Shown: positions 1 to 7,554 of the stretch, in pieces
How the letters are laid out: the number at the start of each line of letters is the position of its first letter
Position numbering within the stretch: the first letter of the stretch is position 1
NCBI GenBank assembly: GCA_000433335.1
Contig: HF996763.1
Span: 4,292-25,727 of the forward strand
DNA: 21,436 bases
Direction of reading: 5' to 3'
Source of the DNA: Clostridium sp. CAG:1219
GTDB lineage: Bacteria > Bacillota > Clostridia > TANB77 > CAG-465
Program-made: the position numbers and the translations under genes
Notes under the pieces: model-generated
Seen by the model: the letters and a program-made list of their open reading frames with translations, nothing else
Database searches by the model: none
Told to the model about the DNA's origin: nothing

Positions 1-28
1 ATACTCCAAAGTAATAGGGGGAATTGAT

Positions 29-844
29 ATGACTATTGAAGAAATATATGATGCTATAAAAAGTGAAACATGTATAAAATCATACAAAATAAATAAGGAA
101 AAAGTGGATAATTTAACTATATTTGATAGTAAATTTGGAGGAATTCCATATTGGGATTTTTCAAAAGAATACCCAACAGATAGTAAAGAAGAAAAATTAA
201 AATTATTAGCACAAATAAATTTTGAAAAAGAAAATTTTAACGACTTCAGATTGCCAAAAAAAGGAATCTTGCAATTTTTCATATCATCAAATGATGATGT
301 GTACGGAATGAATTTTGATGAACAAGATAAGCAAACTAATTGGAGAGTAATTTATCATGAAAATGTAAATTATGATGTAACAGAAGAAGAGATAAAAAAT
401 AAAGATGTAAAAACTTTAAAAGATGTAACACCCAATTATGTTCCTTTTACTGATACATATAAAATTAATTTTGAAGTATGTGAGGAAGTAATGAACTGTA
501 ATGAAAATGGATTTAGAGCTTTAGTAGCAAGAATATTAAAGGATAAATTTAATGTTATAGTTGAAGAAAAGAAAGTAGAAGAGTATTTAGAACAAATAGA
601 CGAGAAATTTTATAAAAGGTTTGAAAATTGGGGACACAAATTATTAGGTTATCCAGCTTTTACTCAATCAGATCCAAGAGATTATAAAGTTAAATATGGA
701 AAGTATGATACTTTGCTTTTACAAATAGATTCAGAGGACGATATTATGTGGGGAGATTGTGGAGTAGCTAACTTCTTTATTAATAAAGATGATTTATTAA
801 ATAAGAAATTTGATAATATTTTATATAATTGGGATTGCTGTTAG
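29..844 (+). CDS. YwqG/DUF1963 family protein
   Basis: This 271-residue protein belongs to the YwqG (DUF1963) family of small cytosolic proteins of unknown biochemical role. Family landmarks are visible in order: KFGGIPYW near residue 36, LLAQINF near 59, KGILQFFIS near 78 followed by DDVYG, then HKLLGYPAF, LLLQIDS, the WGDCGVANFFI block near 240, and the closing LYNWDCC. The length is normal for the family and the protein looks intact, with no signal peptide or membrane helix. The ATG follows a G-rich ribosome site (AGGGGGA, about 16-22). A strong terminator lies 100 bases downstream, so the gene ends its transcription unit. The upstream context is outside the window. Family assignment is secure from conserved motifs recalled from family members; the function is not known. 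Confidence 0.88.
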   Translation: MTIEEIYDAIKSETCIKSYKINKEKVDNLTIFDSKFGGIPYWDFSKEYPTDSKEEKLKLLAQINFEKENFNDFRLPKKGILQFFISSNDDVYGMNFDEQDKQTNWRVIYHENVNYDVTEEEIKNKDVKTLKDVTPNYVPFTDTYKINFEVCEEVMNCNENGFRALVARILKDKFNVIVEEKKVEEYLEQIDEKFYKRFENWGHKLLGYPAFTQSDPRDYKVKYGKYDTLLLQIDSEDDIMWGDCGVANFFINKDDLLNKKFDNILYNWDCC

Positions 845-943
845 TTGTTAGTATTAGGTAAATGTAATAGTAAGCACGTTATACAATAAATTGTACTAAA
901 TTTTAAAAATCGGACATTTTTTATTAAGGGCTAGTAAATTTGA
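845..943. other. Intergenic spacer, nothing recognised
   Basis: About 100 bases lie between the YwqG-type gene and its terminator. I see no open frame with a ribosome site, no clear promoter and no repeat here. Confidence 0.5.
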
Positions 944-983
944 GAATGAATCTTGGTTGTACAAGATTCATTTCTTTTTTTTT
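944..983 (+). terminator. Rho-independent terminator after the YwqG-type gene
   Basis: TGAATCTTG (947-955) pairs perfectly with CAAGATTCA (962-970) around the loop GTTGTA, with two further A-T pairs at the base. It is followed by TTTC and a run of nine T. This is a strong plus-strand intrinsic terminator, and it insulates the next gene from upstream transcription. Confidence 0.85.
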
Positions 984-1038
984 ATATTAAAGAAAACTAC
1001 AGCTTGTATATGATGATTTTATAATAAGCTACATAATA

Positions 1039-1067
1039 TTGACATATGAACGAAAAAATGTTATAAT
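1039..1067 (+). promoter_or_regulatory. Perfect-consensus sigma-A promoter for the Clp/M41 gene
   Basis: TTGACA (1039-1044) and TATAAT (1062-1067) are both exact consensus hexamers, separated by exactly 17 bases. This is the strongest-looking vegetative promoter in the window. Transcription would begin near 1074, giving a leader of about 68 nucleotides before the ATG at 1142. Confidence 0.85.
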
Positions 1068-1093
1068 CTTTAGCGTAAGAAAGTAACAACAAA

Positions 1094-1119
1094 GCCATAA
1101 TTATAGCTTTGATTATGGT
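1094..1119 (+). promoter_or_regulatory. Leader hairpin just upstream of the Shine-Dalgarno
   Basis: GCCATAAT (1094-1101) can pair with ATTATGGT (1112-1119; one G-U pair) around a 10-base loop. The stem ends 8 bases before the AAGGAGG ribosome site (1127-1133). It could influence translation initiation of the Clp/M41 gene. It matches no riboswitch class I know, and a stem this short and AT-rich could be chance. Confidence 0.3.
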
Positions 1120-1141
1120 CAGCCACAAGGAGGTAGTAACA

Positions 1142-3109
1142 ATGAATAATAGAGATAACATTTCTGTGGATCTTGCCGAGTATTTTATACGGGCAAGAAA
1201 TCTTGCAACAGAGATAAAGGATCTTTTAGCACCAGTAAATACAATTGACTTTTTGCTTGCGCAGCTTATGGACATTGACAGTCTTCTTTCTATTTATGAT
1301 GAAGAAAATGTCAGTGAAAATAACTTTAAAGTGAAGGTAAAAACAGATTTCTTAACCGTATATGCTGGACTGCATAGTCATTCTAAAATGTTCACAGAAG
1401 CGTATGGTTGCTCTTACGATAAAATGAAAAAAATGCTTGACTTGGCAAAAAACACAATGTCAGATGTATATGATGAGGAATGTATAGTTACAAGTGCAAC
1501 CACATCCCACTTCGATGACGATTTATCAGATGTTATAAATAAATCGTTGCAGCTCTGTGAGATAAATGGAAAGTGTTCAGTTACAACGGCGACATTCCTT
1601 CATACAATTTTTTCTGATGAGAATTCAAGAGCTGTTAAGTTCATTCAGAAATACTTTAAGTATGACTTAAAAGACCTTAGGGAATATCTTGTGGAAAGTG
1701 GTGCTGTAATTGAAAATACTAGTAGTTATTCTGGAGTCCCTTCAAATATTTCGAGCTTTTCAAGATGTTTGAATGACACAATAACCCCAGGTGAACCTTG
1801 CAGTATTTTATGCAGGGATAAAGAAATACAAGCAGTCTGGAATATTCTTGGTAAGAAAACCAAGAAAAATGCTATGCTGGTTGGTGAAGCGGGTGTAGGT
1901 AAGTCGGCAATAGTAGAGGCCATCGTACACAGGATAATAAATAAAACCTGTCCAGAGAAATTTTATGGCTTTAATGTTATAGAGGTGTCTGTAAATTCGA
2001 TGATATCTGGCACTAAATATCGTGGTGAATTTGAAAAAAAGGCAGACGATTTAATCCAGTACATTGAGAGTCATGATAAATTAATAATCTTCATTGACGA
2101 AATACATCAAATATTTGGAGCAGGTAGTTGTGAAGACTCAGGTGTGGATCTTAGCGGTGCTTTAAAATCACTTCTTGCAAGAGACAAGGCCATATTTATT
2201 GGCGCTACAACTGTAGATGATTATCAAAGATCGTTTTCACGTGACTCTGCAATGAAGCGTAGATTCCAGCCTGTTTATGTAAGAGAACCTTCAATACAGG
2301 ACGTGTCTAAAATGATTATGTCGAAGCTTGAAGAACTTATGAAATTTCATAAAATAACCGTAAGTTCAGATGTACTCAAGTACACAACTATCGTAGCTAA
2401 AGCCATGAATTCTAATGCTAAAAACCCAGATTTGACACTTGATGTGCTTGATAGAGCAATGACAATTGCTGAGATGCGTGGATGTAAAAGACTCTCAAAA
2501 GAGCACGTAAAGATGGTTTTTGCAGAAAACTATAAAATGTTAAATACCATGGATGAGGAGGAAAAGAAGGTTGTAGCTTGGCACGAGGCGGGACATTTTG
2601 TAGCAATGTTACTTAGCAGTCACATTGTGGATCAAAAATTAATATTGGCCTCAATATTCCCTACAGGAGATGCAAATGGCATAACGTTATTCGAAGCAAC
2701 GGACAAAATAGCTTCTTACGATGATGCCTATATCGAAGAAAGTGTAGGAAGACTTCTTGCTGGAAGAATATCGCAGGGATTTATAAGGACAGGTTACGAT
2801 GCTGGTGCAATATCAGATCTTGAAGTTGCAACCAAATGGCTCACAGACAGAATAATGAAGTATGGTATGGATGAAGAGTTCATGAATATTTCTTTGTTTG
2901 CTGTTTGTGATGATCAGAATAAGTTAATCCTTACAGAGAGTGACAAGCAGAAAATTATGTCGATAGCAAAAAGAAAAGTAGATGAAATCTACAAAAAGAC
3001 AGAAAAATTACTTCTTGAAAACAAGGACATAATCGAACTTGTAGCAGGTGTGCTTCTTAAAGAAGGTGTTGTTACAGCAAGTCAGATCAAGGAAAAATTA
3101 AAGAAATAA
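1142..3109 (+). CDS. Soluble Clp N-domain / ClpA-D1 AAA+ / FtsH-type M41 peptidase chimera
   Basis: This 655-residue protein combines parts of two protease families. Residues about 110-175 resemble a Clp_N repeat (DDDLSDVINKSL, then an LHTIF... helix pattern). Residues about 220-430 form a ClpA/ClpC-type first AAA+ module: Walker A GEAGVGKS (248-255), Walker B FIDE (D319-E320), sensor-type GATT near 354, and arginine-finger region KRRF (R373, R374). There is no second AAA+ module. Instead residues about 470-655 form a peptidase M41 domain with HEAGH (481-485) and a candidate third zinc ligand, D559, in GAISDLEVAT. That lies 78 residues on, close to the 81 in E. coli FtsH. The two N-terminal membrane helices of FtsH are absent, so the protein should be cytosolic. 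By family knowledge it should unfold and degrade proteins in an ATP- and zinc-dependent way without ClpP. I chose the ATG at 1142 because AAGGAGG (1127-1133) sits 8 bases upstream; a TTG at 1109 has no such site. Codon use is richer in CGT, CTT, TCG and GCG than in neighbouring genes, which suggests acquisition. Confidence 0.85.
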   Translation: MNNRDNISVDLAEYFIRARNLATEIKDLLAPVNTIDFLLAQLMDIDSLLSIYDEENVSENNFKVKVKTDFLTVYAGLHSHSKMFTEAYGCSYDKMKKMLDLAKNTMSDVYDEECIVTSATTSHFDDDLSDVINKSLQLCEINGKCSVTTATFLHTIFSDENSRAVKFIQKYFKYDLKDLREYLVESGAVIENTSSYSGVPSNISSFSRCLNDTITPGEPCSILCRDKEIQAVWNILGKKTKKNAMLVGEAGVGKSAIVEAIVHRIINKTCPEKFYGFNVIEVSVNSMISGTKYRGEFEKKADDLIQYIESHDKLIIFIDEIHQIFGAGSCEDSGVDLSGALKSLLARDKAIFIGATTVDDYQRSFSRDSAMKRRFQPVYVREPSIQDVSKMIMSKLEELMKFHKITVSSDVLKYTTIVAKAMNSNAKNPDLTLDVLDRAMTIAEMRGCKRLSKEHVKMVFAENYKMLNTMDEEEKKVVAWHEAGHFVAMLLSSHIVDQKLILASIFPTGDANGITLFEATDKIASYDDAYIEESVGRLLAGRISQGFIRTGYDAGAISDLEVATKWLTDRIMKYGMDEEFMNISLFAVCDDQNKLILTESDKQKIMSIAKRKVDEIYKKTEKLLLENKDIIELVAGVLLKEGVVTASQIKEKLKK

Positions 3110-3118
3110 ATTCATTTT

Positions 3119-3150
3119 ACAGGCGAGTAAATTTTACTCGCCTGTTCATT
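3119..3150 (+). terminator. Terminator of the Clp/M41 gene
   Basis: A perfect inverted repeat with 13-base arms (ACAGGCGAGTAAA / TTTACTCGCCTGT, 3119-3145) starts 10 bases after the stop codon, followed by TCATTTTTA. The stem is GC-rich for this genome. Together with the terminator at 944-983 it brackets the gene as an independent unit. Confidence 0.8.
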
Positions 3151-3155
3151 TTTAC

Positions 3156-3184
3156 TGGACTTTTTTTACATAATATATTATAAT
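3156..3184 (+). promoter_or_regulatory. Sigma-A type promoter of obg
   Basis: TGGACT (3156-3161) and an exact TATAAT (3179-3184) are separated by 17 bases. The predicted start near 3191 leaves about 36 bases of leader before the obg ATG, which includes an AAAAGGAG ribosome site. Confidence 0.65.
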
Positions 3185-3202
3185 GTAATGTATATTGAAT
3201 AA

Positions 3203-4500
<1,298 letters not shown>

Positions 4501-4501
<1 letters not shown>

Positions 4502-4528
4502 AAAAGAGGATTTTTCCTCTTTTTTTTC
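4501..4528 (+). terminator. Terminator of obg
   Basis: AAAAAGAGGA (4501-4510) pairs with TCCTCTTTTT (4515-4524) around a TTTT loop, with the T-run continuing to 4527. The hairpin begins on the last base of the obg stop codon. Confidence 0.82.
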
Positions 4529-4557
4529 TTGAATTATAAAATAAAAATTGTTAAAAT
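4529..4557 (+). promoter_or_regulatory. Candidate promoter of comEC
   Basis: TTGAAT (4529-4534) and TAAAAT (4552-4557) are 17 bases apart, directly after the obg terminator. The predicted start near 4564 would exclude the upstream TTG as a translation start and leave a short leader carrying the AGGAGGG site at 4573-4579. Confidence 0.5.
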
Positions 4558-4572
4558 TTCTCTTAAAATGTT

Positions 4573-4588
4573 AGGAGGGATTTTTATT
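4573..4588 (+). promoter_or_regulatory. Strong ribosome site followed by an ATT codon (comEC start)
   Basis: AGGAGGG (4573-4579) is a near-perfect Shine-Dalgarno. The in-frame codon at ideal distance is ATT (4586-4588), with 6 bases between. An ATG at 4568 lies in front of the site, not behind it. This supports rare AUU initiation for comEC. Confidence 0.5.
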
Positions 4589-6835
4589 TTAGATAATATA
4601 TTAAAAATTATAAAAAAACACAATAAAATATTTATTTTAGTATTAATATTAATTTTAGTCTGTAGGGTAGTATATAGCATTTATTTATATGAGGCAAAAT
4701 ATAAAAATTCTAACGAAAATGAGAAATTTGAGGTAAAAATAATCTCACTAAAAAGTTATTCTAAAGATAAAGTGTCTTATATTGTAAAATATGATAAAAA
4801 TAAATTTTTACTTAATATATTTAAAAATGATGAAGATAAAAACATTGAAAAATCTGAAAAAGATGTATTAAAGTATGGTGATATACTAGTTGTAAGAGGA
4901 AAGATATCCATACCAGAATTACTAGGGAATCCTTATGAAGTTAACTATAAAAAAAATCTTAATTCAAATGGAATATGTGGAATAATTAATACTTATAAAA
5001 TTCTTAATGTGGAAGAAAATAAAAAAAATGATATATTATCATTAATTTTTTCTTATAGAGCAAGGTATGAAGAAAAAGTAGTAGAAAACTTACCAGTAAA
5101 CGAAGGCGAACTGCTAAAATCAATCTTATATTCAAGTAAAATTATGTTAGATGAAAATATTAAAAACAATATAAGTAATATAGGAATTTCACATATTCTT
5201 GTTGCATCCTCTGGAAGTTTTATAATGGTACTTAAGTTAGTAGAAAAATTAAGAAAATTTTATAGCAAATATTTCATAAAACTTTTACAGATATTTTTCT
5301 GTATAGTTTTGTTTATATTCTCAGAGTCGCAACTTTCGACATTTAGAGCATTAATTATAGTTATAATATCTATATTGTCTCAAGATAAAATCTCAAAAAT
5401 AAATAAAATATTTATTTCAATTTATATTCTTTTGCTGTATAATCCGTACAATATTTTTAATATTAGTGTTATATTTTCTTATCTTGCAATACTTGGGGTA
5501 ACATTTTTATATGACGAGATAAGAGCATTTAATAATTTTAAAACAGAGAGGTTGCTCTTTAGGCTAGGGATAAATAACAAATACATGAAAAAAATTTTTA
5601 TATTTATTAGCCAAAGTTTTAGTCTAACACTATCAATTTTATTATTTTCTCTTCCAGTTCAAATATGTTTATTCAATTCGTTTAATATTATGATATTTTT
5701 ATCAAATATAGTTGTTGTTCCACTTGTTTTTATAGTACGTTTTTTAGGGTACATATCAATTTTTTTTGTATATATTTTTAATATTTCAGATATTTTAATA
5801 AACTCACTTTATATTCCATTAAGGGTATTAATTTCTATATGTGAGGTATTATCTTCTAAAAATATTCAAATTAGCATTGCATCATTTAGTGTATTTTCTA
5901 TTATTTTATATTACTCAACGCTTACACTATTTATAATTAAAGTAAGATATATAAAAATATTAACAATTTTTAATAAGAAAAGAAGGAAAAAAATTAAAAA
6001 TACGTTTATAGTAATTCTGATTTTTTGCATTTTATTTATTGTAGGTGAGCAGGTATATATTAATATATTGCAAGAGTATGTGTATTTTTTTAATGTTAAG
6101 CAAGGAAATATGGCATTAATAAAAAAGGGAAGACAAGTAATTGTAATAGATTGTGGCTCAACAACAAAAGGTTTAGCCAAAAATATTTTAAATAAATTTT
6201 TAAGAGCAAAAAATATAAAAAATATAGATTTAATTTTAATAACTCATATGCACGAGGATCATATAAATGGAATTTTAGAAATAAACAATGAGAATATTAA
6301 AATAAAAAATGTAGCATACGGAAAAATTTGGCATAATATAAATGAGGAATATATTAAAATATCAGATTATTTAAAAAATAAAAATATAGAAAGTATGGTT
6401 TTATGTGGGGGAGATAACTTTAATTTGGATAAAATTTTAATAAAATGTTTGTCTCCTTGTTCGGATAAAAAAATAGAATCATCAGATGAAATAAACAGTA
6501 ATAGCGCAGTATATAAAATAGAAATAAACAGTAATATTAAAAGTAAAAAAACACTTTTATTTATGGGGGATGCTACTGTTGAGTCTGAAAGAATAATATT
6601 ACAAAAATATAGAGGGGAACTTTTAGGTGTAGATGTTTTGCAAGTTGGACATCATGGTTCTAAGACTTCAAGTTGTGATGAGTTTATAAAAGTAGTTTTG
6701 CCAAAGATTTCTGTTATTTCATCTTATAAAAAAGTTTACAATCATCCGTCAGAGGAAGTTGTAAATACACTTGCTAAATATAATTTGAACTTCCATATAA
6801 CTGAAAATAAAAAAAGTTTAAAAATTGATTTATAA
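4586..6835 (+). CDS. comEC: ComEC/Rec2-type DNA uptake channel with metallo-beta-lactamase-fold domain
   Basis: ComEC forms the inner-membrane channel that brings single-stranded DNA into the cell during transformation; the C-terminal domain is thought to degrade the other strand. The order of parts fits the family: an N-terminal helix (HNKIFILVLILILVCRVVY), an extracytoplasmic beta-rich segment of the DUF4131 type with LLGNPYEVNY, a multi-helix Competence domain with ILVASSGSFIMVL and STFRALI, and a C-terminal metallo-hydrolase domain. The latter keeps LILITHMHEDH (T553-H559), the MGDAT block and VGHHGSKTS. Length from the chosen start is 749 residues, within the family range. The frame is open back to a TTG at 4529, but that codon lies in the putative -35 and has no ribosome site. 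The only Shine-Dalgarno (AGGAGGG, 4573-4579) points to the ATT at 4586, 6 bases on. No ATG, GTG or TTG follows it at a usable distance. Product call is secure; the start is an inference. Confidence 0.9.
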   Translation: MLDNILKIIKKHNKIFILVLILILVCRVVYSIYLYEAKYKNSNENEKFEVKIISLKSYSKDKVSYIVKYDKNKFLLNIFKNDEDKNIEKSEKDVLKYGDILVVRGKISIPELLGNPYEVNYKKNLNSNGICGIINTYKILNVEENKKNDILSLIFSYRARYEEKVVENLPVNEGELLKSILYSSKIMLDENIKNNISNIGISHILVASSGSFIMVLKLVEKLRKFYSKYFIKLLQIFFCIVLFIFSESQLSTFRALIIVIISILSQDKISKINKIFISIYILLLYNPYNIFNISVIFSYLAILGVTFLYDEIRAFNNFKTERLLFRLGINNKYMKKIFIFISQSFSLTLSILLFSLPVQICLFNSFNIMIFLSNIVVVPLVFIVRFLGYISIFFVYIFNISDILINSLYIPLRVLISICEVLSSKNIQISIASFSVFSIILYYSTLTLFIIKVRYIKILTIFNKKRRKKIKNTFIVILIFCILFIVGEQVYINILQEYVYFFNVKQGNMALIKKGRQVIVIDCGSTTKGLAKNILNKFLRAKNIKNIDLILITHMHEDHINGILEINNENIKIKNVAYGKIWHNINEEYIKISDYLKNKNIESMVLCGGDNFNLDKILIKCLSPCSDKKIESSDEINSNSAVYKIEINSNIKSKKTLLFMGDATVESERIILQKYRGELLGVDVLQVGHHGSKTSSCDEFIKVVLPKISVISSYKKVYNHPSEEVVNTLAKYNLNFHITENKKSLKIDL

Positions 6836-6883
6836 ATGTATATAAAACTGAAAAATGAAAAAAATAAATTTAGGTGGTAAAAT

Positions 6884-7495
6884 ATGGTAAAAGTATATGC
6901 GTACAGAATTTTTTTAGTATCACTTGTAATTGTACTAACAATTGTAGGAATTTTTGTTGGATTGCAAATTTCTAAAAACAAGTCTATAAATGAAGCTGTT
7001 GATGTAGTAAACAATCAAGATGATGCTACAGAAGTAAAGGAAAATGATGACAAAGTTAATATATATGAACCGGTTATAGCAAAAACTTATGATATAGAGC
7101 TGGTATATGAAGATTATTATACACTTTGTAGAGAATCCGTAATTAATAAAAATGTTGTTTATGGTGTAACTCTTTCTGATTTAAAGGAAAGAGAAAAGGA
7201 AAAACAAGAAAGGTTGAAAGAAAAATATGAGATAGTAGAGGAGAATAATTCAAAATTAGTATATAAAAGAAAAATTGATAAATATTGTCCTAACCATTTT
7301 GATATTGTTTTAAATGAAAGTGAAGACAAAGTAGTAATTTATTCATTAGAGGACAAAAACACTAAAACTTTATATCAAGAAATGGAAATATATAAAAACA
7401 CTTTAAGAAATGAACTAATAGAAAAGTTAAGAGATGGAATAAAAGTAGATTCCAAAAAAGAATTAAATTTAATAATTGAAGATATAGAAATATAA
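6884..7495 (+). CDS. Membrane-anchored protein with BofC-like C-terminal region
   Basis: This 203-residue protein starts with a signal-anchor helix (residues about 8-28, FLVSLVIVLTIVGIFVGLQI). A polar, acidic linker follows, and the remainder should lie outside the membrane. The C-terminal half reads like the BofC C-terminal domain of spore formers: a cysteine-containing turn (KYCPNHFDIV), a short strand pair (EDKVVIYSLEDK), and the ending LRDGIKVDSKKELNLIIEDIE. In Bacillus, BofC sits in the space between forespore and mother cell and restrains the SpoIVB protease that leads to sigma-K activation. The ATG follows AGGTGG (6872-6877) by 6 bases. The gene lies 48 bases after comEC with no terminator seen between, so the two are probably co-transcribed. 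The BofC assignment comes from pattern memory, not from a search. An uncharacterised anchored protein is the alternative. Confidence 0.5.
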   Translation: MVKVYAYRIFLVSLVIVLTIVGIFVGLQISKNKSINEAVDVVNNQDDATEVKENDDKVNIYEPVIAKTYDIELVYEDYYTLCRESVINKNVVYGVTLSDLKEREKEKQERLKEKYEIVEENNSKLVYKRKIDKYCPNHFDIVLNESEDKVVIYSLEDKNTKTLYQEMEIYKNTLRNELIEKLRDGIKVDSKKELNLIIEDIEI

Positions 7496-7514
7496 AGTTA
7501 GGATTAAATATAAA

Positions 7515-7554
7515 AACCAAATAAGAAAGGAGAAGTATCCTTTCTTATTTGGTT
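7515..7554 (-). terminator. Terminator of the ClpE-like gene, overlapping its last codons
   Basis: A perfect hairpin with 17-bp arms (7515-7531 with 7538-7554) and a 6-base loop lies between two convergent genes. On the minus strand it is followed by a T-rich tail, so it terminates the ClpE-like gene. Its right arm contains that gene's stop codon (7545-7547) and the last codons. On the plus strand only a weak T-tract follows, but it may also stop transcription from the BofC-like gene. Confidence 0.82.

Noticed and set aside
1109..1141. Upstream TTG start for the chimera gene
   Set aside because: There is no ribosome site before it, while AAGGAGG lies 8 bases before the ATG at 1142.
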